64,000 nt of DNA from an uncultured Atopobiaceae bacterium. Its GTDB lineage: Bacteria > Actinomycetota > Coriobacteriia > Coriobacteriales > Atopobiaceae. Positions within the stretch are counted from its first letter, which is position 1; every line of letters starts with the position of its first letter. Position numbers and translations under genes: made by a program. The stretch spans positions 1-64,000 of the forward strand of contig CANQOF010000006.1 of NCBI GenBank assembly GCA_947625405.1, written 5' to 3'. Below, piece after piece: positions 14,291-22,620 of this stretch. Under the pieces are notes generated by a model. The model made no database searches, was not told the DNA's origin, and worked only from the letters and a program-made list of their open reading frames with translations.

Positions 14291-15481
14291 CTAGAAAACG
14301 GACGCGACGGCGGCTACCGCCTCGCGCTTCGAGTCCATGTTCACATGGGTGTAGATGTCCATGGAGATCTGCGAGCTGTAGTGCCCGGCGAGCTCCTGCA
14401 TCACCTTGGGGTGCACGCCGTTGATGGCGAGCAGGGTCAGGTACGTATGACGGAACTCGTGAAGGCACCAGCCGTCGAGGCCGTACTTGGCGCGATCCTC
14501 CATCCACCAACGGCTGAGGCTCGTGGGCAGCACACGGGTGCCGCTGTTGTCGGATATCACAGGGCTGTCGTCGGTCTGCTCGATGTAGCCCTCCTCCGGC
14601 TTGCGCCACTGGTTGGTGCGGGCGTAGCGCTTGAACTGAGCCTCCTTGTGGGCCTTGAGAACTTGGATGGTCTTATCCGAGAGCGGCAGCACGCGAGTGC
14701 CGGCCTTGGTCTTGGTGGCCTTGAGGTTGCCCATGTAGTCGTATGAGTGGCGTATGTCGGCAACCCTGCGATCGAAGTCGATGTCGCCCCAGGAGAGCCC
14801 GCAGATCTCGCCACGGCGCAGACCCATGGTGATGGCGAGCAGGTATGCGCACTCACGGTCGGGCTCGGGGTCGAGCGCTTCGATGAACTTGTGCGCCTGG
14901 GCGGGTCTGAGGGCGCGCTTGGCCTTGGTATCCATCTTGGGCGGGTTCGCCTTATCGCAAGGGTTTGTCACGAGGATCTCCTCCTTTACTGCTTGCTGGA
15001 ATACGAGGGTGATGTTGTCGTGGATGCCGTTTACGTAGGAGCCTCCCGACGGCTTGCCGGAGAGCGTGTCGCCGCCGAGCATGGCGATGTACATGTCATC
15101 GAGCATAGTGGGCGTGATGGCGGCGAGATTCGCCTTGCCGATGTGCATGTTGGCGGCCTTGAAGAGCTGGCGCTGACGCTCCAGGGTCGTGGCCGCTATC
15201 TCCTTGTTGAGCTCGCGGCGCTTGAGATAGCGCTCGGCGTATTCCTCGAAGGTGTAGGTCGTCTTCCCCTGGACTCGGTCGCCCTCGACCTCGTCAATGA
15301 ACTCGCGCAGTGCTGCCTTCGCCTGGGTGTACGTTCCCTCGAAGCGGCGGGTTCGGGCCTTGTACTTGCCGGTGCGGGGGTCTTTCCCGATGCATACGCG
15401 CAACTGCCACTTTCGGCAACGGCTTTTCGGCTTGTCCTTTTCGAGCTGGATGATGGATCCGTTTCCCTTGGTCTCTGCCAT
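14291..15481 (-). CDS. int: Tyrosine recombinase, phage integrase
   Basis: The protein has 396 aa from ATG 15481 (GGTGAG upstream). The N-terminal arm-binding part is basic (SRCRKWQLRVCIGKD...KARTRRFEGTYTQAKAAL). The core-binding domain spans about 75-170. The catalytic domain has Arg in MGLRRGEICGLSW, His-x-x-Arg in CLHEFRHTYLT, His in LAGHYSS and the Tyr nucleophile in MDIYTHV. Length and motifs are those of actinobacterial and Firmicute prophage integrases. It lies directly beside 11-bp arm repeats and the left att-like site, and presumably recombines that site with the 3' end of guaA. Confidence 0.95.
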   Translation of the reverse strand: MAETKGNGSIIQLEKDKPKSRCRKWQLRVCIGKDPRTGKYKARTRRFEGTYTQAKAALREFIDEVEGDRVQGKTTYTFEEYAERYLKRRELNKEIAATTLERQRQLFKAANMHIGKANLAAITPTMLDDMYIAMLGGDTLSGKPSGGSYVNGIHDNITLVFQQAVKEEILVTNPCDKANPPKMDTKAKRALRPAQAHKFIEALDPEPDRECAYLLAITMGLRRGEICGLSWGDIDFDRRVADIRHSYDYMGNLKATKTKAGTRVLPLSDKTIQVLKAHKEAQFKRYARTNQWRKPEEGYIEQTDDSPVISDNSGTRVLPTSLSRWWMEDRAKYGLDGWCLHEFRHTYLTLLAINGVHPKVMQELAGHYSSQISMDIYTHVNMDSKREAVAAVASVF

Positions 15482-15486
15482 CGAGC

Positions 15487-15873
15487 TCACCTGCCCTGCT
15501 GGGTGGCGATGAGCTGGTCGCGGAAGGCCAGGAACTGCAGGTACTCGTCGAAGCGCTCCTTGCCGCCTTCGCTGAGTGTGCGGTATGCGGCGTTGAGGTC
15601 GCGGCCCTGCGTGTCGTCGGCGCCTTCGCGGCCCACGACCGCATCGATGGAGCAGTGGAGCTTGTCTGCGATGGCCCACGCAGCGCGCAGCGGGATGCCG
15701 CTGTCGGGGTCTGCCAGGGTGCGCTCATAGCGCGAGTAGGTTGTCGCGGGGATGCCGAGAACGGCTGCGAATTCCTTGCTGCTGCGGTATCCTGCCGCCT
15801 TGCGGAGGTCCGCCAAGGATGTTTTGGGTGGAACAGGCGCCTGGGCGCTGTTCATGCGGTTAGTTGATGCCAT
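15487..15873 (-). CDS. XRE-family repressor, short
   Basis: The protein has 128 aa. Its helix-turn-helix is at about 18-75: TSLADLRKAAGYRSSKEFAAVLGIPATTYSRYE, then AWAIADKLHCSIDAVVG. The C-terminus is helical, with no LexA/CI peptidase motif, so release from repression probably does not use self-cleavage. A 17-bp imperfect palindrome lies 17-33 nt upstream of the start and recurs, inverted, before the excisionase-like gene. This fits a lysogeny repressor controlling itself and the lytic operon. The stop lies 5 nt before the integrase start. Confidence 0.8.
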   Translation of the reverse strand: MASTNRMNSAQAPVPPKTSLADLRKAAGYRSSKEFAAVLGIPATTYSRYERTLADPDSGIPLRAAWAIADKLHCSIDAVVGREGADDTQGRDLNAAYRTLSEGGKERFDEYLQFLAFRDQLIATQQGR

Positions 15874-15889
15874 ATAATGACACCGTCCT

Positions 15890-15906
15890 TTCTAGGCGCT
15901 ACTAGG
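15890..15906. promoter_or_regulatory. Phage operator, copy 1
   Basis: TTCTAGGCGCTACTAGG is an imperfect palindrome centred on TAGGCGCTA. Its exact reverse complement lies at 16934-16950. It sits just before the 128-aa repressor gene. Confidence 0.7.
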
Positions 15907-15958
15907 TTGGACACGGCCCGTGGGTGTTGCAGCACTCTCGGGCCAACTCTTTTTGCGG

Positions 15959-16687
15959 CTAGAGTCGTATCGTGCTGTATTCGATGGTGACCCTATGCTG
16001 CCTGTCGAACGCTTGCATTACCCTGGCTATCACCTCCTCGTCCTTCTTTCCGTATTCCTCGTCTATCCGTGAACGCTCGTCTGCGAGCATCGACTGGATC
16101 TCGTCTTCCGACCAGTGCTTCTCGGTGCCGTCGGCGTCGAGGTATCCATCGCGCAGCTCTTCCTCGAGCCCCTCGCAGTGCAGGTCGATGCCGGGCTTGC
16201 GCTTTGCCGCCGCCTGCTCGGATAGGAAGCTCTCGAAGGCGGAGCGCTCTTCCTTCGGCGTCGAGAACGCGACGAGCTCGCCGAACCGGGTTCCCTCGTA
16301 TGCCGTCTCGTAGAACATGCGCTGGTAGTACCTGCACAGGTCGTCGTACTTGCGGTCCTGCTCGTCCTGGCGCTGCCGACGCGCCTTCTCGTCCTTCGCG
16401 CGGGCGAACTCGATGAACTCGTCCATGAGTGCGCGGGTCTCGGGCAAGAGGCCGTCGTAGAACTCCTGCAGCTCGTTGCGGCCGGAAGTGACGGGGGTGC
16501 GGCCAACGATCTCGTCCACGGAGCATTCCAGAAGGTCGGCCATCGCAATGGCGTGCTTCATGGGGATCGTCTCCGGGTCTCGGTCGTAGCGGGACATGCT
16601 GGACGCCGCGATGCCCAGCGCTTCGGCGAACTCTCGGGCGCTGCGGTATCCCTTTTCCTCCCGCAGGTCCTTGATGCTCTTCGCCAT
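15959..16687 (-). CDS. XRE-family repressor, long
   Basis: The protein has 242 aa from ATG 16687, with GAGGAGGAAAC upstream. The N-terminal helix-turn-helix (IKDLREEKGYRSAREFAEAL...ASSMSRYDRD) is followed by the dimerisation-like segment AIAMADLLECSVDEIVG. A long charged helical C-terminus follows, with no peptidase motif. It shares the HTH layout of the 128-aa repressor next to it, suggesting duplication. Two 11-bp direct repeats 70-100 nt upstream may be its own operator. Together the two genes form the phage immunity region. Confidence 0.8.
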   Translation of the reverse strand: MAKSIKDLREEKGYRSAREFAEALGIAASSMSRYDRDPETIPMKHAIAMADLLECSVDEIVGRTPVTSGRNELQEFYDGLLPETRALMDEFIEFARAKDEKARRQRQDEQDRKYDDLCRYYQRMFYETAYEGTRFGELVAFSTPKEERSAFESFLSEQAAAKRKPGIDLHCEGLEEELRDGYLDADGTEKHWSEDEIQSMLADERSRIDEEYGKKDEEVIARVMQAFDRQHRVTIEYSTIRL

Positions 16688-16976
16688 GGTCTTGTTTCCT
16701 CCTCGTGTGTGCGTTCTGTGGTGGAGCGGTGCCTTTCCCGCCGTGAACGGTTCAACACTACGCAACGAATCATACCACCACGCAACGCTTCTAACAACCT
16801 CTATCGGCTATTGTACCATATATTTCAACTTCTGTTAGCTCAGATGGGATTCTGTGTGCTACCCTATGGCACGCGGAAGCAACAGACCGAATCGCTGTTC
16901 CACGGAGCGCATCGGAGCTTTTGCGGCCGTAGACCTAGTAGCGCCTAGAAGACAACCGAGCATTAGGAGGTACGAC
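16688..16976. promoter_or_regulatory. Divergent immunity promoter region
   Basis: The 289-nt region drives the long repressor leftward and the early genes rightward. Direct repeats ACTACGCAACG (16757-16767) and ACCACGCAACG (16777-16787) are 20 bp apart, two helical turns. The second copy of the 17-bp operator, CCTAGTAGCGCCTAGAA, is at 16934-16950. A ribosome binding site TTAGGAGG precedes the excisionase-like start. The middle is AT-rich, as expected for promoters. Confidence 0.65.
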
Positions 16977-17186
16977 ATGGGAACCAAGTTCGACGACCTG
17001 CCGCTGTTCCTGACACCGCAATAGCTGGCGCAGATAACCGGAGAGCACGTGAACTCGATCCGGCGCGGCATCACGGAGGGCCGCATCCCCGCGGACAAGG
17101 TGAACGGACGTTGGCGCATCTGCCGTGACGCGGTGTTCGCCAAGACGAAAGAGGGCCTTCTCTTCGGCGAGAAGGTCGAGTCGTGA
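16977..17186 (+). CDS. Excisionase-like HTH protein with in-frame amber
   Basis: The frame is 70 codons from ATG 16977 (TTAGGAGG upstream) to TGA 17184-17186. Codon 16 is TAG (17022-17024). The frame reads LPLFLTPQ, then stop, then LAQITGEHVNSIRRGITEGR IPADKVNGRWRICRDAVF. This is the HTH_17/MerR-like fold of phage excisionases, and the amber falls inside helix 1. The stop overlaps the GTG of the next gene, showing the frame is otherwise maintained. Either the gene is inactivated by a point mutation, the amber is read through, or the base is a sequencing error. In related proteins this position is probably Gln or Lys. Confidence 0.65.
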
Positions 17187-17407
17187 GCGAGCGCACGCTG
17201 CGCATAGGGCAGATCTGCGAGAAGCGGGGCACCCAGGCGATGATCGCGAGGAAGACGGGCATATCGCGCCCGGCGGTGTCGCGGATCGTGCGCGGACTGG
17301 AGCCTCCCTACCCGAAGCGCGGCAAGGCTATCGCGGCAGCCGTGGGCTGGGCCGGCGACTGGCGCGAGCTCTTCGAGGAATGCGACGAGGAGGGAGGCCC
17401 GATGTGA
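17183..17407 (+). CDS. Small HTH protein, phage early gene
   Basis: The protein has 74 aa from GTG 17183, overlapping the excisionase-like stop (GTGA). RIGQICEKRGTQAMIARKTG ISRPAVSRIVRGLEPPYPKR is a Cro/CI-type helix-turn-helix. The C-terminus is acidic (WRELFEECDEEGG). Position as second gene of the rightward early operon suggests a Cro-like or replication-control role, inferred only. Confidence 0.7.
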   Translation: MSERTLRIGQICEKRGTQAMIARKTGISRPAVSRIVRGLEPPYPKRGKAIAAAVGWAGDWRELFEECDEEGGPM

Positions 17408-17550
17408 AGGCCTTGGAAATAGGGCGACCCACAGCCGGAATCTTGGCGGATGCGAGGCTGCGGGCCACCGGTAACCAGAGCTCTGCGCTCTGTGCGAGCG
17501 ATTATAAACCTTGCGGCAACTTCCCAGAAGCGTGGGAGGTGGGCCGATGA
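17404..17550 (+). CDS. Small phage protein, 48 aa, unknown
   Basis: From GTG 17404 the frame gives 48 aa (VKALEIGRPTAGILADARLR...) and ends TGA 17548-17550. It overlaps both the upstream stop (ATGTGA) and the ATG of the primase (ATGA). Tight overlaps on both sides are the main evidence for translation. No family recognised; two Cys. Confidence 0.5.
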   Translation: MKALEIGRPTAGILADARLRATGNQSSALCASDYKPCGNFPEAWEVGR

Positions 17551-18635
17551 TCACCGAGACCGACCGCGACGCATTGCGCGGGCTCATGCCCGAGCTGCTG
17601 GAAGTGCGCTGCGGGATCACAGACCTGCGGAGGTCCTTCCGCTGCCCGTCGCCCAACCACGACGACCGCGACCCCTCCGCCCACTATTACGAGAACGACA
17701 ACACCGTCCACTGCTTCGGATGCGGCAAGACCTGGGACGTGTTCTCCCTCATCGCCGAGCTCGACGGCGTCGACGGATTCGCCGAGCAGGCCAGGGCCGT
17801 GGCGGATGCAGTGGGCTACCGGCTGACGGATGACGACGAGCCCAGGCGGCCGAGGCAACGGCCAAAGCGCAAGCCCAGGCCGCTCTTCGACAAGCCACGC
17901 GAGGCCGGCGGCGTCGACTGCGCCGAGGCATGCGGCAACGCCTTCGGCCAGCTCTACTACACCGAGAACGACATCGGCCGGCGCTACCTTCGCTGGCGCG
18001 GCCTGGACGACGGCGACGCGGCCACCTTCGGGCTAGGCTTCACGAAGGACCCGCGAGAGATTATGCCGGAGTTCCGCGTGTACGAGCCCAAGGCCTTCGG
18101 CTTCATCACCATACCGTTCTGGAACAAGGACTTCTCGACGGCAAACTACTGCATGGTGCGCACCGTGTGCAAGCCCGGCAGCGCGCGCAACAAGGAGTGG
18201 CGCCCGCGAGGGCTGGCGACTCCCCTGTGGTGCGAGTGGCTCCTGTCCAACGGCGCCGATCAGGTCTACGTGACCGAGGGGCTGATTGACGCGATGGCGC
18301 TCGCCAAGATCACCGGCGGCGACACCATGGCCCTGGGCGGAGTGTCGAACGCCAATCGCCTGGCGCAGGTGCTCTACGCGACGCCTCCCGAACTCAGGCC
18401 GAAGAAGATCACGGTGGCCATGGACGAGGACGACGAGGGCCATAGGACCCGCGACAGGATCTGCCACGACCTGGACGTGCTCAAGATTCCCCATGCGGTG
18501 ATGCCTCCCTACCCGGGCGGCGCCAAGGACGCCGACGAGTACCTCATGGCCATGCGCGGCAAGGAGTGGGAGTTCTACAAGAGGCGGGGCTCGGTGACCA
18601 CCGACTACCCGCTGTGGTACACGAGGTGGCTGTAG
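17547..18635 (+). CDS. Phage DnaG-type primase
   Basis: The protein has 362 aa from ATG 17547. An N-terminal CHC2-type zinc finger spans about 22-65 (FRCPSPNHDDRDPSAHYY...VHCFGCGKTWDVF). The TOPRIM-like catalytic part has VYVTEGLIDAMALAKITGG and VAMDEDDEG. It makes RNA primers for phage DNA replication. The helicase-like ATPase follows with no gap. It is about half the length of bacterial DnaG and lacks the helicase-binding C-terminus, as usual for phage primases. Confidence 0.9.
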   Translation: MITETDRDALRGLMPELLEVRCGITDLRRSFRCPSPNHDDRDPSAHYYENDNTVHCFGCGKTWDVFSLIAELDGVDGFAEQARAVADAVGYRLTDDDEPRRPRQRPKRKPRPLFDKPREAGGVDCAEACGNAFGQLYYTENDIGRRYLRWRGLDDGDAATFGLGFTKDPREIMPEFRVYEPKAFGFITIPFWNKDFSTANYCMVRTVCKPGSARNKEWRPRGLATPLWCEWLLSNGADQVYVTEGLIDAMALAKITGGDTMALGGVSNANRLAQVLYATPPELRPKKITVAMDEDDEGHRTRDRICHDLDVLKIPHAVMPPYPGGAKDADEYLMAMRGKEWEFYKRRGSVTTDYPLWYTRWL

Positions 18636-19883
18636 ATGGGAGCTAACAAGGACGCATACATGCACGACGTGGAGGCCGCGAACGACGCGGCCTCCGTCGT
18701 CTCCGAGGATATTGCGGCATCAAACGGCTTTTCATCGTCACTGCCACCCTTCCAGCAGGCCATCGTGCTCAAGGACGAGCTGCCCGAGATGCCGGCAGAG
18801 GTGATCGAGGGCGTGCTCCTGGAGACGCACAAGATGCTCTTGACCGGGCCCAGCAAGGCAGGCAAGACGTGGTGCCTCATCAACCTGGCCGTGAGCGTGG
18901 CGACCGGCGGATGGTGGATCGACTTCCGCTGCGCCCAGAGGAAAGTTCTCTACGTGGACCTGGAGACCGACCCGAGGACGCTGCAGAAGCGCGTGTCTCG
19001 CGTGGCCGAGGCTAAGAGCGCCGACGCCCAGCCTGTGCGCGAGAACCTCACGCTCTGGCCCCTGCGCGGCAAGCCCTGCTCGCTCGAGGAGATCGCGGCC
19101 GAGCTCTTCTGCCGGTGTAAGGCGGGCGACTTCGGCATGGTCATCATCGACCCCGCCTACATGGTGCAGGACGGTGATGAGAACAACGCAAAGGACATCC
19201 GCGAGTTCTTCGCCAAGCTCGACGAGATCTGCGTGAACCTGGAGTGCACGGTGGTCATCAGCCACCACCACTCCAAGGGCGCCCAGGGCCTGAAGAGCTC
19301 GATCGACCGCGGCTCGGGCTCTGGCGTGTTCGGCCGGGCGCCTGACGCGGTGCTCGACATGACCGAGCTGGTCCTGGAGTCCGGCACGCTGGAGATGGCG
19401 CGGCAGTCGCACAAGCTGGCAGATGTGAAGCGGCTCACTGGCTGGCGGATGTCGTTCACCCTGCGCGAGTTCGCCCAGAAGGACCCGCTCGACCTGTGGC
19501 TGGTATTCCCGCTGCACGAGGTCGACCACACCGAGCTTTTGGCCGACTGCAAGCCCAACTACGGCGGCGTGTCCGAGGCCAGGAAGCTTCGAACCGAGGC
19601 CGAGAACCTGGGCAAGGTGGCTTCGCTTGAGGGCGTGTGCGACCGGCTCATCGGGCGCGGCGAGAGCTGCGAGCGCGACGAAGTGCGCAAGTCCCTGGGA
19701 TGGAGCCTGCCCACCGTGCGCCGCTGGCTCGAGGAGTCCTCCCGCTTCGAGCAGACGCTCGACCCGAAGACAGGCAAGGCGCTCATCGTGCGCAGCGTCG
19801 TGAATGATGCGGCAACTTCTGGCTCTTCTGGCGATGCCGCTGGCAGTGGAGAGGGGGCGCCAGGTGTCCTTCCCATGGCCTGA
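18636..19883 (+). CDS. RepA/AAA_25-type replicative ATPase
   Basis: The protein has 415 aa, and its ATG is adjacent to the primase stop. Walker A is LLTGPSKAGKTW (about residue 68) and Walker B is GMVIIDPAYM. TVVISHHHSKG follows, as in RecA-fold hexameric helicases of the RepA/AAA_25 group. A DNA-binding C-terminus is suggested by CERDEVRKSLGWSLPTVRRW. It likely unwinds DNA at the phage origin together with the primase. The end of the gene contains one copy of a 13-bp repeat found again at 20533-20545. Confidence 0.88.
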   Translation: MGANKDAYMHDVEAANDAASVVSEDIAASNGFSSSLPPFQQAIVLKDELPEMPAEVIEGVLLETHKMLLTGPSKAGKTWCLINLAVSVATGGWWIDFRCAQRKVLYVDLETDPRTLQKRVSRVAEAKSADAQPVRENLTLWPLRGKPCSLEEIAAELFCRCKAGDFGMVIIDPAYMVQDGDENNAKDIREFFAKLDEICVNLECTVVISHHHSKGAQGLKSSIDRGSGSGVFGRAPDAVLDMTELVLESGTLEMARQSHKLADVKRLTGWRMSFTLREFAQKDPLDLWLVFPLHEVDHTELLADCKPNYGGVSEARKLRTEAENLGKVASLEGVCDRLIGRGESCERDEVRKSLGWSLPTVRRWLEESSRFEQTLDPKTGKALIVRSVVNDAATSGSSGDAAGSGEGAPGVLPMA

Positions 19884-20552
19884 AAGGGTGCAAATTTCCA
19901 TGTTTAAGGGGGGTAAACAAACCCTTATATATAGAACTTTTTGTGGGGAGGGGGATGTGTGTCGGGGACAGGGCGCCCCGACCACACACCCCCGCACCCT
20001 TCCCGTGAGGCTTGAGGGGGTCAAAGGCTTTCACCCAACCCTTCACCGTGGGCGGTGGCCGGCATGAGCGCGAAGGGATGGCGGGCCTGGACCACGCGCG
20101 AGGTCGACGTGATGCGGGCCAACGGGCACCTGGGCGTGGAGGCCGTGCACGATGCGCTGCTCAGGGAATGCGGCACCGACCGCTCCGCGCGCTCCATCGA
20201 GAGCCAGGCGAGCCGATGCCACGTGAGCCTGCGCGTGCAGCAGGTGTGCCCCGAGTGCGGCGTCGTCGGCGTGCGCCTGAACAGGCAGAGCGGCCTTTGC
20301 CCCATGTGCACGGAGATCATGCACCTCAATGAGGAGGTGGCCTTCAACGAGATCCTGCAGCGCGAGCGCGAGGAGAAGGCGGACGAGGCCGAGGTCGTCC
20401 AGATCCGCCGGGAGCGGGACCGGATGCGGCAGCGCAACAGCCGGCTGTGCAGGAAGTTCGGGCTAAAGAGTAGACGCGACCGCAGGGACGGCAAGTGACA
20501 TGGAGGGTGCAAGGGGTGAAAGATTCGGCCCTTTGCACCCTTTCACCCCTTG
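19881..20552. repeat. 13-bp inverted repeat pair and overlapping hairpins
   Basis: TGAAAGGGTGCAA at 19881-19893 recurs as its exact complement at 20533-20545. Related sequences are near 20022-20047. At 20504-20551 AAGGGGTGAAAG pairs with CTTTCACCCCTT, and alternatively GGGTGCAA pairs with TTGCACCC; the two pairings exclude each other. The cluster surrounds the replication genes. It may be iteron-like origin sequence or terminators. Confidence 0.4.
20064..20498 (+). CDS. Phage protein with SANT-like helix bundle and zinc ribbon
   Basis: The protein has 144 aa from ATG 20064 (GGCGGTGG upstream; GTG 20055 is possible). GWRAWTTREVDVMRANGHLG with ALLRECGTDRSARSIESQAS looks like the Myb/SANT-type helical bundle seen in phage DNA-binding proteins. 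A zinc ribbon follows: VCPECGVVGV and GLCPMCTEIM. The C-terminus is a charged helix. It probably binds DNA. It could regulate late genes or act at the origin. No named family is certain. Confidence 0.65.
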   Translation: MSAKGWRAWTTREVDVMRANGHLGVEAVHDALLRECGTDRSARSIESQASRCHVSLRVQQVCPECGVVGVRLNRQSGLCPMCTEIMHLNEEVAFNEILQREREEKADEAEVVQIRRERDRMRQRNSRLCRKFGLKSRRDRRDGK

Positions 20553-20804
20553 TTAGCCAAGATAATCGCGAATTGCATCAATGATTTCGGGATGCCAAGC
20601 GTCTCCGTCAAAGACCCTGTCTCTGTAAATCGTGTACTTCACGCCCTCGTGGGTCACAAGCCAATGATTTCCCGAGTGCTCTTGGATACCCATCTCTTCG
20701 AGTATTAGGTTTAAGGCATGAACGCTCTTAACATCGTAGCCAAGTTCCTGCAAGCGGCTGACTATCTCGGACTTGTATAAGTCGCCTAAGTAGTTGTACG
20801 GCAT
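20553..20804 (-). CDS. Small phage protein, 83 aa, opposite strand
   Basis: The ATG at 20804 has GGGAGGTG five bases upstream, an excellent site. The sequence starts MPYNYLGDLYKSEIVSRLQE and continues with GNHWLVTHEGVKYTIYRDRV FDGDAWHPEIIDAIRDYLG. The mixed alpha/beta pattern is of no recognised family. It is AT-richer than its neighbours, transcribed against the phage late operon, and stands alone, which is typical of a lysogen-expressed accessory gene (moron). Confidence 0.7.
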   Translation of the reverse strand: MPYNYLGDLYKSEIVSRLQELGYDVKSVHALNLILEEMGIQEHSGNHWLVTHEGVKYTIYRDRVFDGDAWHPEIIDAIRDYLG

Positions 20805-20877
20805 TGCGACACCTCCCATTAGCGTATTCAATGCCTGCCAGCATAGTAAAACACATCAATCAGGCCGACCCTGTGAG

Positions 20878-20901
20878 TTTGTGACGCGCTGGGAGCATGC
20901 C
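20878..20901 (+). promoter_or_regulatory. TTTGTGACGCG element before terminase
   Basis: TTTGTGACGCGCTGGGAGCATGCC lies 20 nt before the terminase small-subunit start. The same 11-mer recurs before the portal (23279) and before the scaffold operon (32047), each time at the head of a late gene block. Probable late promoter or activator site. Confidence 0.6.
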
Positions 20902-20920
20902 ACCGTGAGGAGGTGGCACC

Positions 20921-21343
20921 ATGCCCGCGAAGTTGAAGCTTACATACGCGCTCGTCGAGCAGATCGTCGAGCTCAAGCGCGACGGACTGTGCGACGCGGA
21001 CATCATCGCCGCGATCGGCGTGCACCAGGCGACGTTCTACCGCTGGCTCAAGGAGGGCGAGAACGCCAAGACCGGAGTGAAACGCGCGTTATACGAAGAA
21101 CTAAAAAAGGCCGAGGCGCAGTACAAGAGATGCCTGCTCACGACCATCAAGTCGGCGGCCGAGAGCCGGGCGCAGTACTGGACTGCGGCCGCCTGGCTGC
21201 TCGAGCGCAAGTACCCCATGGAGTACGGCAAGATGGAGCGCAAGGCCGAGGAGGCCGACAACGCGCCGGTGCAGCTGACCCTCGGTCTCGTCATCGAGCC
21301 CATGGCCGACGACTCCGACGGCGAGGGCGGTGGTTCCGAGTGA
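20921..21343 (+). CDS. terS: Terminase small subunit
   Basis: The protein has 140 aa. The ATG is preceded by GAGGAGGTGGCACC. The N-terminal helix-turn-helix (ALVEQIVELKRDGLCDADII AAIGVHQATFYRWLKEGENA) is the DNA-recognition domain of phage small terminases. The remainder is helical (QYWTAAAWLLERKYPMEYGK) with an acidic tail. It binds phage DNA at the packaging site and loads the large subunit. Its stop overlaps the GTG of the large subunit. Confidence 0.85.
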   Translation: MPAKLKLTYALVEQIVELKRDGLCDADIIAAIGVHQATFYRWLKEGENAKTGVKRALYEELKKAEAQYKRCLLTTIKSAAESRAQYWTAAAWLLERKYPMEYGKMERKAEEADNAPVQLTLGLVIEPMADDSDGEGGGSE

Positions 21344-22617
21344 CCAACGTCTCCGACTTCGTCATCCCGCGCTTCCACCCGGTGCTCGGCGACGTGATGG
21401 CCCATGGCCACACGCACTACTGGCTGCCGGGCGGGCGTGGCTCCACGAAGAGCTCGTTCATCTCCATAGCCATTGTTCTTCTCATCATTGCCAGCCCGAA
21501 GGCGAACGCGGTGGTGGTGAGGCGCTTCTCCAACACGCTGAGAGATTCCGTCTACCAGCAGATCCAGTGGGCCATCGAGGTGCTGGGCCTGGAGGGTGTC
21601 TTCCGCTGCCGCGTTTCTCCCATGGAGATCACCTATACCCCTACCGGGCAGCGCATCGTGTTCCGCGGTGCGGACGATCCCCTCAAATTGAAGGGCGTAA
21701 AGTTCACCAAGGGCTATTGCAGCGTGGTGTGGTTCGAGGAGCTCGACCAGTTCGAGGGTGTCGAAGCCGTGCGAAGCATTCTCAATTCTCTTCGCCGTGG
21801 CGGCGACCGCTTCTGGATCTTCTATTCCTACAACCCGCCGAAGACGATGTGGAGCTGGGTGAACGTGGAGCGCCTGGAACGTGTGAGGCGTGACGACACC
21901 CTTGTGCGCGGTAGCTCTTATCTCGATGTGATTGAGACGCATCCCGACTGGCTGGGCGCACCCTTTGTCGAGGAGGCCGAGTACCTGCGCGACACGAACG
22001 AGCAGGCCTGGCGTTGGGAGTATTTGGGCGAGATCACCGGGACCGGTGGCGCCATCTTCGACAACGTGCACGAGGCGAAGCTTTCCGACTCTCGCATCCG
22101 CACCTTCCAACGTATTCGCAATGGTGTGGACTGGGGCTGGTTCCCGGATCCGTGGCGCTTTGTCCGCTGTGCTTGGGAGCCTGATGCCAGGCGCCTTCTC
22201 GTCTTCGAGGAGCATTCCGCAAACAAGATGATGCCGGCGGAGACGGGCAAGATCGTGGTGGATTCTCTCACCTTCCCAGACGAACAGGGCGCGGAGGCGT
22301 ACTTCCACGACCAGATTGTCTACTGCGACGACACGCCTGATAGCAAGGTGCAGATGAACGTGTGGAGACGCGAACTCGGCATTCGCGTGCATGCGGCGCG
22401 CAAGGCCAGGATGAGGCGCTTGTCTTACGAATGGTTGGCGGGGCTGCGCGAGATCGTGATTGACCCGGAGCGATGCCCCTTGACCTTCTCCGAATTCACC
22501 TTGAAGGAGTTCGAGAAGGACAAGGAGGGCAACTGGATTGACGAGATCCCAGATGGCAACGATCACAGCATCGACGCTGTTCGCTATGCCATGATGGACG
22601 ACGTATTGCGAGGTTAG
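21340..22617 (+). CDS. terL: Terminase large subunit
   Basis: The protein has 425 aa from GTG 21340, overlapping terS by four bases. The ATPase domain has Walker A WLPGGRGSTKSSF (about residue 30) and Walker B VVWFEELDQF. The nuclease domain has YCDDTPDSKVQ and a terminal NDHSIDAVRYAM with a metal-binding Asp. This is the PBSX/Terminase_3 type. It packages DNA into the prohead and cuts concatemers. Length is normal and the reading frame is intact. Confidence 0.93.
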   Translation: MTNVSDFVIPRFHPVLGDVMAHGHTHYWLPGGRGSTKSSFISIAIVLLIIASPKANAVVVRRFSNTLRDSVYQQIQWAIEVLGLEGVFRCRVSPMEITYTPTGQRIVFRGADDPLKLKGVKFTKGYCSVVWFEELDQFEGVEAVRSILNSLRRGGDRFWIFYSYNPPKTMWSWVNVERLERVRRDDTLVRGSSYLDVIETHPDWLGAPFVEEAEYLRDTNEQAWRWEYLGEITGTGGAIFDNVHEAKLSDSRIRTFQRIRNGVDWGWFPDPWRFVRCAWEPDARRLLVFEEHSANKMMPAETGKIVVDSLTFPDEQGAEAYFHDQIVYCDDTPDSKVQMNVWRRELGIRVHAARKARMRRLSYEWLAGLREIVIDPERCPLTFSEFTLKEFEKDKEGNWIDEIPDGNDHSIDAVRYAMMDDVLRG

Positions 22618-22620
22618 TCA

